From assembly GCF_030381805.1 (NCBI RefSeq), contig NZ_JAUDRH010000002.1:62001-126000 (forward strand): a stretch of 64,000 nt of DNA. Reading direction: 5' to 3'. Positions 17,766 to 26,325 of this stretch are shown one piece after another. Source of the DNA: Chlorogloeopsis sp. ULAP01 (GTDB lineage Bacteria; Cyanobacteriota; Cyanobacteriia; Cyanobacteriales; Nostocaceae). The notes beneath the pieces were generated by a model. That model saw only the letters and a program-made list of their open reading frames with translations, ran no database searches and had not been told where the DNA came from. Numbering within the stretch: the stretch's first letter is position 1; every line of letters starts with the position of its first letter. Position numbers and translations under genes: made by a program.

Positions 17766-17906
17766 ATGTCTGACTTAAACCGAGGAATCATGAAGTTTGA
17801 GGGCGCAGATACCCCAAAAGCAGTCACTATTTCCACGGTAGTGCTGTTGGGAGCAATTACGGCTTTAATTATCTGGGCGCTGCAAGCAGCTTATGCAGTA
17901 AATTAA
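17766..17906 (+). CDS. 46-residue single-membrane-span protein
   Basis: A small gene with an excellent Shine-Dalgarno (AAGGAGG, 17747-17753) upstream of ATG. The product begins MSDLNRGIMKFEGADTPKAV and has one hydrophobic helix (about residues 20-43, VVLLGAITALIIWALQAAYA). The soluble N-terminus and single span resemble small thylakoid proteins, and I believe similar sequences exist in other cyanobacteria, but I cannot name it. It is 183 bases after the response-regulator gene, with its own spacing and ribosome site, so it is probably separately and strongly expressed. Confidence 0.72.
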   Translation: MSDLNRGIMKFEGADTPKAVTISTVVLLGAITALIIWALQAAYAVN

Positions 17907-18124
17907 ACAGAAGCCTCTATTGGGGTGGAGAAACAATAAGTAGAAGGCATATGGCAGTAGACGCAAAGAGGTGCTCACCATTGTCTAAAATCGGCATTTT
18001 ACATTTCATTCATGTCCACCTACTTATAGTTTTGTGTATCACCTAGAAAGGGCAAAAATTTAGAATTAGTTTGAGTGTGGGCGCAATATACTAAAAGCGC
18101 CCTTACTAATGTTATGAGGAACCG

Positions 18125-18435
18125 CAAAGCTATCTCTGATACCAATGTGTGGATTTTGGAGCCACTGCGGTGGTGAACCAGCGCTCTTGGTAGGGTTTCC
18201 AACGGACAGTTCCTACAACGGGGCGAACCTCCGCAACGGACTGTCCTCCTCCACAGGCGACTGGCGTAGACACGTAGACGGACGTAGTCCGGCTTCTCGC
18301 AGAGTAGTGGATAAGCGAAAGTAAGGGTTCCCCGACTTGTGGCGACTGCGTACACGCGAAGCGGGTTCTCGTTAGAGTACCCGGAGGGAGGTTTCCTCCG
18401 AAAGCGTTGCTCCTCCACAAGGAGGCTCAAAACTT
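18125..18435. repeat. GC-rich dispersed repeat block with inverted copy of 4852-4901
   Basis: Bases 18172-18221 are the inverted copy of 4852-4901 (one mismatch in 50). The block also carries AGAGTACCCGGAGGGAGG, which is related to the palindrome at 1432-1451. Overlapping minus-strand frames of 136 and 96 residues across it are Arg/Cys/Ser-rich without domain character and are rejected as genes. Confidence 0.7.
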
Positions 18436-18833
18436 TTCAAGACGGATTTTGGATTTAAACCACGATTAATAGGCTATTCCAGAGCTTTGAAACAATACTT
18501 TCATGGCAATTTAGTATGAGTGCAATTTTAAATAAAAGAATTTTTAGCCTCAAAATAGCATCCCTAGCTCAAAAAACCTGATAGTTAGTTCTCTTACCCA
18601 CAATTTTGAACTGATCCAAGCGATTAAAAAACTTTTTGCCCATAATGCAGACTTGAGCTGATTGACATCAAAGAGCGATAAATACTCTATCTAGTATCGC
18701 AATATACAGAAATTACAGTAGATAAACTGTATTACCCTAAAATGGCTTGGATAAAAGCAACATTACATCGTCAAATCACAGGTAACATCAAGACAGTTAT
18801 AGAAAAATATATCTAAAAAATCCAAGATTCAAA
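18436..18833. other. Gene-free leader upstream of the PlsY fusion gene
   Basis: AT-rich. Contains the second copy (18469-18520) of the roughly 50-base repeat found at 14374-14426. No gene seen; the promoter of the downstream operon presumably lies here. Confidence 0.45.
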
Positions 18834-21710
18834 ATGTCTGAACTTTGGGGTGTCTTTGTTATCTTAATTGTCTGCCCCCTCTTGGGTGCATTACCGCTAA
18901 TTGCTTGGATAATCCAAGCCCTTAAAGGGCTACAATTAGCACAGGTTGGTACTGGTAATATCGGAGTCTCGTCTGCTTTCTACCACGGTGGCACGCTGCT
19001 AGGAATTTTGGCAGTCTTGTCAGAAGCGCTAAAGGGAATTGCCGCAGTTTTAATCGCTCGTGTTTTTTTCCCAGATGGATCGGCTTGGGAGTTAATAGCC
19101 TTAATTGCCCTTGTCATGGGACGATACTTGATGGGTAGAGGAGCAGGCACCACAAACGTAGTTTGGGGATTTTTGGTACACGATCCCCTTACAGCAGCAT
19201 TTGTGATGTTGGTAGCAGGCATCAGCTTTACGATTTTGCGTAACCGACTACTTGCAAAATATGGAATTTTGATTCTGTTTCCGATTATTGTGGGAATTTT
19301 GCACGTAGAAGATCCATTCCGAATTTTTGCAGCTATTGCTCTTGCAGCTTTACTCGGCTGGATTTATAAACAAATCCCCGATGATTTAGATCTGCCAGTT
19401 CAACAGGCACAACCAGAGTCACAAAAAGCATTCCAGTTTTTTCGTGGCAACCGAGATATTCTTTCTCTAGACGATGATTTAGATGCTGCTGTGGTGGGAT
19501 ATAAAGCAGCAAGATTATCTCAACTTCAACGGTGGGGCTATCCTGTTCCTAAAGGGTGGATGCTTCTTCCCTATGATGATCCCGAAGTGTTGATTGACTT
19601 TTTGCAACCATCAGAATTAAGCCCTTTGGTGGTTCGTTCTTCTGCCATTGGAGAAGATTCGGAACAAGCATCGGGCGCAGGGCAATACGAAACTGTTTTA
19701 AATGTGACGACAAAAGAAGGCTTACAACAAGCGATCGCTCAAGTTCGGTCTTCTTATGATCGTTCTGGGGCAGTACAATATCGACGCGATCGCAATCTCA
19801 AAGAAGCAGCAATGGCAGTGCTAATTCAGCAACAAGTTCAAAGTGTGTTTTCTGGAGTAGCATTCAGCCGCGATCCCATAACTCAAGAACAAGATGTAGT
19901 GGTAATTGAAGCTTTGCCGGGAAGCGCTGCCCAAGTAGTATCGGGAAAATTTACACCAGAGCAATATCGCGCTTTTGTTGTTGATACAGAAAATTTAGCC
20001 TTGATTCAACTAGAGGGAAAAGGACGCGTACCCCAAATATTAATCAAGCAAGTTGCATACTTAGCTCGACGTTTAGAAGATCGTTATTACGGCATTCCCC
20101 AAGATATCGAATGGAGTTACGACGGACAAACGCTTTGGGTACTACAAACTCGTCCTATTAGTACCCTGCTGCCGATTTGGACGCGTAAAATAGCCGCAGA
20201 AGTAATTCCCGGACTAATTCGCCCCCTAACTTGGTCGATAAACCGTCCTTTAACTTGTGGAGTTTGGGGAGGAATTTTCGCTTTGGTGTTGGGTGAGCGT
20301 GCCTTGGGATTGGATTTTAATGAAACAGCAACACTACATTATGCTCGTGCTTACTTCAATGCGACGCTTTTAGGACAAATTTTTCGACGCATGGGTTTAC
20401 CACCAGAAAGTCTAGAATTTTTAACCAGAGGAGCAAAGTTAAGCAAACCGCCATTTACTACCACATTACAGAATTTGCCTGGACTTACAAAGTTGCTGAT
20501 GCGGGAGTTATTTCTAGAAAGAGACTTTAAGCGCGATTTCCGCAAGCGGCTTGCTCCTGGTTTATCTCAGTTATCTCAAGAATCATCAGAGGAGTTGGAG
20601 CCTTCGCAGCTGCTAGCCAGAATCGATTATATTTTGGAACTATTGCAGAATGCAACGTATTACAGCATCATGGCTCCATTAAGTGCAGCTGTGCGTCAGG
20701 CTATTTTTAAAGTTAAGGACGCTGAGATTGATAATAGCCTCACACCAGAAGTCACTGCTTTGCGATCGCTACATGAATTAGCTGCTACAGCCAAACACAA
20801 ATTTCCGAATTTAAATCCCGATCATGTGTTTGAGGAGATGGCTCGTTCCCCAGAAGGACAAACAATTCTGATCGAGTATGACAAATTATTACAGCGTTAC
20901 GGTTATTTGAGCGAAGTGGGAACAGATATTGCCGTTCCGACTTGGAAGGAAGAACCCAAAGCTGTAAAACAGTTATTCGTACAGTTAATGCAGGGAGACG
21001 ATCCACCAAGATTGCAAACAAGCCAACCTAAAAGAACAAGAGATTTTCTCCAGCAACGCGTCGATTTAAAAGGACGAGTGACGGAGGTTTATTCTAAGCT
21101 ATTAGCTCATTTGCGTTGGGCGTTTGTAGCCTTAGAGAAGGTTTGGTTACGCTCTGGCATCCTTCAAGAAAGTGGCGATATTTTTTTTCTAGAGTTTGAA
21201 GAAGTACGGCGTTTGGTTGAAGGTTCTGATACCAAATTAATTGAACTTTTACCAGAGATCATCGCAACTAGGCGATCGCTCTTTGCGCAATATAGCCAAA
21301 TTAATCCAGTACCTCTTTTAGTTTATGGCAATACTCCCCCGGCTTTACCTTCCCAAATCTCTTTATCTAGCGATCAGACATTGCGAGGCATTCCCGCCAG
21401 CCCCGGAAGAACAGTAGGACGGGTAAAAGTGTTGCGTAATTTCCAAGCTCTACCAGAAATTGATCGGGAAACTATTTTAGTCGTGCCTTACACAGACTCT
21501 GGTTGGGCGCCTTTACTTGTCAGAGCTAAAGGATTGATTGCGGAGGCTGGAGGAAGGCTTTCTCATGGAGCCATCTTAGCACGGGAATATGGTATTCCTG
21601 CGGTTATGGATGTACATAATGCTACATATATATTACAGGATGATCAAAAAGTAAGAATCGATGGAACTATGGGTATTGTGGAAATTTCTAACGATTTAAA
21701 ACCAGAATGA
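18834..21710 (+). CDS. PlsY-like membrane domain fused to a PEP-synthase-like phosphotransferase
   Basis: 958 residues. Residues 1-180 form a multi-span membrane domain of the PlsY type: VGTGNIGVSSAFYHGG matches PlsY motif 1 (usually GSGNxGATN), but the second motif region (MGRYLMGRGAGTTNVVWG) lacks the usual GH...FKGGKG, so acyltransferase activity is uncertain. Residues about 215-440 are a PPDK/PEP-synthase N-terminal ATP-binding domain (SPLVVRSSAIGEDS, GAGQYETVLN). Residues about 860-950 are the mobile phospho-histidine domain with SHGAILAREYGIPAV. The middle region is unassigned. A membrane-tethered ATP-dependent phosphotransferase is implied; the substrate is unknown. The stop overlaps the cupin start (ATGA). 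I recall such fusions in other cyanobacteria, with no known function. Confidence 0.85.
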   Translation: MSELWGVFVILIVCPLLGALPLIAWIIQALKGLQLAQVGTGNIGVSSAFYHGGTLLGILAVLSEALKGIAAVLIARVFFPDGSAWELIALIALVMGRYLMGRGAGTTNVVWGFLVHDPLTAAFVMLVAGISFTILRNRLLAKYGILILFPIIVGILHVEDPFRIFAAIALAALLGWIYKQIPDDLDLPVQQAQPESQKAFQFFRGNRDILSLDDDLDAAVVGYKAARLSQLQRWGYPVPKGWMLLPYDDPEVLIDFLQPSELSPLVVRSSAIGEDSEQASGAGQYETVLNVTTKEGLQQAIAQVRSSYDRSGAVQYRRDRNLKEAAMAVLIQQQVQSVFSGVAFSRDPITQEQDVVVIEALPGSAAQVVSGKFTPEQYRAFVVDTENLALIQLEGKGRVPQILIKQVAYLARRLEDRYYGIPQDIEWSYDGQTLWVLQTRPISTLLPIWTRKIAAEVIPGLIRPLTWSINRPLTCGVWGGIFALVLGERALGLDFNETATLHYARAYFNATLLGQIFRRMGLPPESLEFLTRGAKLSKPPFTTTLQNLPGLTKLLMRELFLERDFKRDFRKRLAPGLSQLSQESSEELEPSQLLARIDYILELLQNATYYSIMAPLSAAVRQAIFKVKDAEIDNSLTPEVTALRSLHELAATAKHKFPNLNPDHVFEEMARSPEGQTILIEYDKLLQRYGYLSEVGTDIAVPTWKEEPKAVKQLFVQLMQGDDPPRLQTSQPKRTRDFLQQRVDLKGRVTEVYSKLLAHLRWAFVALEKVWLRSGILQESGDIFFLEFEEVRRLVEGSDTKLIELLPEIIATRRSLFAQYSQINPVPLLVYGNTPPALPSQISLSSDQTLRGIPASPGRTVGRVKVLRNFQALPEIDRETILVVPYTDSGWAPLLVRAKGLIAEAGGRLSHGAILAREYGIPAVMDVHNATYILQDDQKVRIDGTMGIVEISNDLKPE

Positions 21711-22048
21711 AATTTACTTCTGTTCACGAGATTCTAGAAGAGCCAGTTTCCCATAACCCAGCAATCAAGAAAAAGGTGATGCTACGGTTTGGAGACTTAC
21801 CTGGTTTGACTAACTTTTCGCAAGCGCGTTTTGCACCCGGACAAATTGCCCCAGCACACGCGCATGACAATATGCATGAAGTATTTTTTGTCGAAGCTGG
21901 TTCGGGAATAATTCGCATTGACGGTAAAGAATATCCCCTCCATCCAGGAAACTGCATAGCTGTAGAACCAGGAGAAATGCACGAAGTAATTAATAATGGT
22001 GCAAGCGAACTTGTTCTTACTTACTTTGGTTTACGAGTTCAAGTGTAG
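21707..22048 (+). CDS. Small cupin-domain protein
   Basis: 113 residues; the ATG overlaps the preceding gene's TGA, so it is translationally coupled. A single cupin beta-barrel with motif 1 PAHAHDNMHEVFFVEAG (two His, Glu, and a third His position) and motif 2 HPGNCIAVEPGEMHEV, giving a likely metal site of three His and one Glu. The coupling suggests it works with the PlsY-phosphotransferase fusion, as an isomerase, dioxygenase or sensor; none of these is shown. The stop codon lies inside a hairpin. Confidence 0.85.
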   Translation: MKFTSVHEILEEPVSHNPAIKKKVMLRFGDLPGLTNFSQARFAPGQIAPAHAHDNMHEVFFVEAGSGIIRIDGKEYPLHPGNCIAVEPGEMHEVINNGASELVLTYFGLRVQV

Positions 22049-22074
22049 AGACGGGATATATGGCGTCTCTACAC
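22043..22074. terminator. Hairpin at the end of the cupin gene
   Basis: 11-bp perfect arms GTGTAGAGACG / CGTCTCTACAC with a 10-nt loop. It overlaps the cupin stop and lies between convergent cupin and mysE. This is a widespread cyanobacterial repeat shape (GTAGAGACG...), here placed where a bidirectional terminator would be expected. No long T-run. Confidence 0.55.
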
Positions 22075-22127
22075 AGTCTGTATTTGCATCGGATTTTTTG
22101 ATGAAATAGTATCACCTGAAAATGGCG

Positions 22128-25100
22128 TCAAAGGAAAACCGAATCACTTTCAAGGTTTTGGGAAGAACTACTTAGGTAACTTTTCAAACGTTCTGCAAGA
22201 GCTTTGACATGAGGCTCCAATATAAATGTGTAATGGTTTCCCGGAACGTTGACAACTTTAATATCCTTTGCTGCCATTACCGATAATAATTCCACCCACA
22301 CTAAAGTTGGATCGGGAGCCATGATATGTTTCTCACTCGCACGGAAGACAGTAACTTTTCCTGGGTACGGCTGTCGTACATAGGAATAAGTAGCTTTGAG
22401 AGTACCAACCAATACATCAAGAATCCGGCGATTTTTACTGCGTTCAACTCCTGGTGGAAATATCTTGGCTTTTCTTGCTTTTTCAACAATGTAATCCAGT
22501 CGTTCATCAACACTCAAATGTTGTATTTCTTGAGGTGTAACAAGATTATCTTGCCCAAACATTCCACCAAATACTCTGGAAAGTACTCCTACCAAGTACT
22601 TGTTGTCAATCTTTTTGTTTGGATCGAGAATAATCGGTACATAAGAATCTAGTATTGCTAACAAAGATACTTCCTGTCCTTGTTTATGCAACTGCTGGGC
22701 AATTTCGTATGCTACAATGCCCCCAAATGACCAACCACCAATTTGATAAGGGCCATAAGGTTGAAATTTACGGATGGCTTCTACATAAAGACTTGCCATA
22801 TCCTCGACTCGCGTCAAAGATTCTTCATTCTCATTGAAACCTTGAGCTTGCAACCCGTAAAAGGGTTGATCTGTACCTAAATAACGTGCCAGATTGAAAT
22901 AACACAGAACGTGTCCACCCGCAGGATGCACACAGAAGAATGGTTGTTTATTTCCTTTTGGCTGGATGGGAATTAGGGGCGAGTTATCAGTTTGCTCGGA
23001 ACTCAAATGTAGAACCTTGGCTAATTCCTCTATTGTCGGATTAGTCAAAAGCGTAGATAAGGACAATTCTTTACCAAATTGCTGCTCAATAGCAGCTATT
23101 AAATAAATAGCTGATAGAGAAGTACCACCAATTTCAAAGAAATTATCTCGAACACCTACTGATTGAACACCTACAATATCTAACCAAATTTTTGCTAGTT
23201 CCCTTTCAGTATCATTACATGGCAGTACAGAATCTTGATTTTGGCTAGAGCTGAAAAGATTTGGTTTTGGCAAGGCACGACGATCTAGTTTGCCACTAGG
23301 AGTCAAGGGCAACGCTTCGAGAATGACAAAAGCCACTGGCACCATGTAGTCTGGTAGCTTCTGTTTGAGGAATTCACGCAGGCTTTTAGGAGTAGGTTTT
23401 TCTTGTTCAGTCGTGATATAAGCTACAAGTTGTTGATCACCTGGGCGATCGCATCGAACAATTACTACTGCTGCCCGTACTTGGCAATGCTGGGATAAAG
23501 CGTTTTCAATTTCCCCTAGTTCTATTCGTAAACCACGAATTTTTACTTGATAGTCAGTTCTGCCAATATATTCTATGTTGCCATCGCTTAAGTAACGAGC
23601 CAAGTCTCCTGTTTTATACAAACGACTCTCTTTTACCTTGTCAAATGGATTGGCAATAAATTTTTCCTGAGTTAAATCTGGACGATTGAGGTAACCTCTT
23701 GCAACTTGAACCCCCCCAATGTGCAATTCGCCAACAACACCAATAGGTGCTGGTTGGAAATGAGAATCGAGAATGTAAATCTGCGTATTGGCAATAGAAC
23801 GACCAATAGGTACAGTTTTTAGATTACTCTCTTTTTGACACTGCCAAGCAGTAACATCGATCGCTGCCTCTGTAGGGCCGTAAAGATTATATAATTTACA
23901 TTGCAAACACTGGAAAAATCTTGCTTGCAAATCCAATGGCAAGGCTTCACCGCTACATATAACTCGTTTGAGGCTGCTGCATTGTTTCACATCACGGCTG
24001 TCTAGAAACACCTGCAACATTGAAGGGACAAAATGGACGGTGGTAATTTGCTCTTGAATAATCAGCTTAACCAAGTAAGTGCTATCTCGATGCCCTCCTG
24101 GTTTTGCAACTACTAAACGTGCGCCATTTAACAAAGTCCAAAAGAACTCCCAAACGGAAACGTCAAAACTAAATGGAGTTTTTTGCAGTATTGTGTCTGT
24201 AGAAGCTAGTTGATATGCTTGTTGCATCCACAACAAACGATTGCAAATTCCCCGATGGGTATTCATTGCACCCTTGGGTTTGCCAGTAGAGCCAGAAGTG
24301 TAAATTACATATGCTAAGTTATCAGGTTTGACATCACTGATTGGGTTGGTATTTTGTTTCCGAGAAGTTTTCTCTCTGTCTTGATTTAAACAGACAATTT
24401 GTGCTTGATGGTTAGGTAGTAGAGCCAGTAATTTCTGTTGAGTTAACAATACACTTACTTGAGAATCAGCCAATATATAAGCCAGACGCTCTGGAGGATA
24501 CTCTGGATCTATTGGTACATAGGCTCCACCTGCTTTGAGAATACCTAAAAGCCCGACTACCATCTCTACAGAGCGTTCCACACAAATACCTACCAGTACC
24601 TCTGGTTTGACTCCGAGATTTTGCAAGTAATGTGCTAGTTGGTTTGCTCTAGCATTTAGTTCCTGGTATGTAAGTTGCTCTTCTTCAAAAGTAACAGCAA
24701 TCGCCTCTGGAGTTTTTTCTACTTGAGCCTCAAATAATTCATGCAGACATCGCGACAAATCGTAATCTCTAACTGTGGAATTCCACTCTACGAGTAATTG
24801 ATGTTTTTCGCGATCGCTTAATAATGGCAGTCGAGCAACCGACTCTTGAGGATTAGCTATGATTGCTACTAATAAATTTTGTAAGTGTTCGCCAGCGCGG
24901 GCAATAGTATCTACATCTAGCAAGTCAGTATTGTAGTGCAGGAAACAAATCAGCGATTTTTGAGATTCTAGTATTTCTAAACTTAAATCGAATTCTGTTC
25001 TTTGCTGAGGAATTTCAAAATACTCTAATTCTCTATTATTTTCATCAAATAACTTAGAAATAATTTTCAATTCATGCAAATTGTGATAAGCAAATCCCAC

Positions 25101-26183
25101 CTGACAAATGGGAGGATGACTTAATTGAGAATTAAGTTGGAGTTGCCTAACTAAAAGAGGAAATGGATATGGTTGATGAGAAATAGTTTCTGCTACGGTA
25201 AATTGTACTTGGCTAAGATATTGTTGGAAACTCACATCACCTGAAATATGCGTCCTTACAACTGCTGAATTAGCAAAATTACCAACTACATTTTTAAATT
25301 CAGATTGATATCTTTGGGTTAATAAACCTACCAGGATATCTTCCGTCGCCGTATAACGATGTAGTATTATCTGAAATGCAACCAGCACAACAGTTGATAA
25401 ATCAACGTCTTCTGTAGTGGCAAAATACTTTAGTTTGTCAGTAATTTCTGGAGAAATACTAAATTTATAGCACGCACCTTTATAACTTCTGATCGGCGAT
25501 CGCGATCGCGCACTTGGCAGTTCAAGAGTAGGTAATTCTCCTGTCAAACGTTGTTGCCAGTAATGCCAAAGGTGCTTGCCTTCGGAACTATTAAGCAGAT
25601 TGATTTCTTGCTGTACATAATCTTGATAGGAACTGCTCAGGGATGACAAGCTGATAGCTATATTGCTTTTTAGTTGATGATATAAAGTGAAAAGTTCATC
25701 TAAAAGTAATAATAATCCCCATTGATCACAGGCAATACAATGTACTACCAGCAATAGGACGTGATTTGTCGGCGTGCGACGAAATAAACTCATTCGCATA
25801 ACCGAACCGACTGCTAAATCAAAAGGATGTTGGCTAGACTCTAATATTTTTTCTTCTAATTTATCTTCACCCCAGTTTGAAGCATCAACAAAATTTATCT
25901 CGGCGGTTGTGGTAGCAAGTACCTGTTGTACTAATTCACCTTGCTTATCTATATAAGCAGTATGCAAAGACGGATGACGCTCAATAAGTTTTTCAAATGC
26001 CTGCTGGAGACACTCAACATCTACCTGCTGCCGCCAATGAATTGCAAAAGTTATTTTATCTATACAACTTTGTGGTTCTAACTTATACAAAAACCAAGCT
26101 TTGCGCTGTGTTTCAGAAAGGGGAAATTCTTTGATTGAATCTGTAGAAGATACTAAATTTATTTCTGTAGTCTGCATACGCAA
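22128..26183 (-). CDS. mysE: NRPS for mycosporine-like amino acid synthesis, C-A-T-TE, degenerate C domain
   Basis: 1351 residues. An N-terminal condensation-like domain (about 15-445) is followed by adenylation (about 470-960; YTSGSTGKPKG, LYGPTEAAI, KTGDLARY), a carrier protein (FFEIGGTSLS) and a thioesterase (about 1085-1340; nucleophile in GGWSFGG). The A-domain pocket residues I read are D-V-W-H-I-S-L-I-D(-K), a serine-type code. By homology it joins serine to mycosporine-glycine, giving shinorine. As I recall, the Anabaena variabilis enzyme is A-T-TE only, so the C domain is extra. Its catalytic motif HHxxxDG reads HCIACDQ, with the second His replaced by Cys. Last gene of mysABCE, 142 bases after mysC. 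Confidence 0.93.
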   Translation of the reverse strand: MRMQTTEINLVSSTDSIKEFPLSETQRKAWFLYKLEPQSCIDKITFAIHWRQQVDVECLQQAFEKLIERHPSLHTAYIDKQGELVQQVLATTTAEINFVDASNWGEDKLEEKILESSQHPFDLAVGSVMRMSLFRRTPTNHVLLLVVHCIACDQWGLLLLLDELFTLYHQLKSNIAISLSSLSSSYQDYVQQEINLLNSSEGKHLWHYWQQRLTGELPTLELPSARSRSPIRSYKGACYKFSISPEITDKLKYFATTEDVDLSTVVLVAFQIILHRYTATEDILVGLLTQRYQSEFKNVVGNFANSAVVRTHISGDVSFQQYLSQVQFTVAETISHQPYPFPLLVRQLQLNSQLSHPPICQVGFAYHNLHELKIISKLFDENNRELEYFEIPQQRTEFDLSLEILESQKSLICFLHYNTDLLDVDTIARAGEHLQNLLVAIIANPQESVARLPLLSDREKHQLLVEWNSTVRDYDLSRCLHELFEAQVEKTPEAIAVTFEEEQLTYQELNARANQLAHYLQNLGVKPEVLVGICVERSVEMVVGLLGILKAGGAYVPIDPEYPPERLAYILADSQVSVLLTQQKLLALLPNHQAQIVCLNQDREKTSRKQNTNPISDVKPDNLAYVIYTSGSTGKPKGAMNTHRGICNRLLWMQQAYQLASTDTILQKTPFSFDVSVWEFFWTLLNGARLVVAKPGGHRDSTYLVKLIIQEQITTVHFVPSMLQVFLDSRDVKQCSSLKRVICSGEALPLDLQARFFQCLQCKLYNLYGPTEAAIDVTAWQCQKESNLKTVPIGRSIANTQIYILDSHFQPAPIGVVGELHIGGVQVARGYLNRPDLTQEKFIANPFDKVKESRLYKTGDLARYLSDGNIEYIGRTDYQVKIRGLRIELGEIENALSQHCQVRAAVVIVRCDRPGDQQLVAYITTEQEKPTPKSLREFLKQKLPDYMVPVAFVILEALPLTPSGKLDRRALPKPNLFSSSQNQDSVLPCNDTERELAKIWLDIVGVQSVGVRDNFFEIGGTSLSAIYLIAAIEQQFGKELSLSTLLTNPTIEELAKVLHLSSEQTDNSPLIPIQPKGNKQPFFCVHPAGGHVLCYFNLARYLGTDQPFYGLQAQGFNENEESLTRVEDMASLYVEAIRKFQPYGPYQIGGWSFGGIVAYEIAQQLHKQGQEVSLLAILDSYVPIILDPNKKIDNKYLVGVLSRVFGGMFGQDNLVTPQEIQHLSVDERLDYIVEKARKAKIFPPGVERSKNRRILDVLVGTLKATYSYVRQPYPGKVTVFRASEKHIMAPDPTLVWVELLSVMAAKDIKVVNVPGNHYTFILEPHVKALAERLKSYLSSSSQNLESDSVFL

Positions 26184-26295
26184 AAGCTTTTATTTCTAGT
26201 CTGTACAAAGTCGCAAGTCAGTCTAATGTGTCTTTGCGGTTTTTTAATAACCACAAAGACTTTAATAAAACACAAATCAATATATAGTTCGTAGT

Positions 26296-26309
26296 AGCGC
26301 TTAAGCGCT
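26296..26309. repeat. Palindrome between mysC and mysE
   Basis: Perfect palindrome AGCGCTTAAGCGCT, flanked by GTAGT/ACTAC, in the 142-base spacer between mysC and mysE. It could be a cyanobacterial interspersed repeat or a transcript-attenuating or processing hairpin that sets the mysE level. The second possibility is inference. Confidence 0.5.
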
Positions 26310-26325
26310 GACTACAAACCTATGT

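Noticed and set aside
18020..18430. 136- and 96-residue minus-strand open frames
   Set aside because: They lie in a GC-rich dispersed repeat, have Arg/Cys/Ser-rich translations without domain character, and the repeat recurs in inverted orientation elsewhere.
22326..22652. 108-residue plus-strand frame inside mysE
   Set aside because: Antisense to the thioesterase domain of mysE; no independent support.
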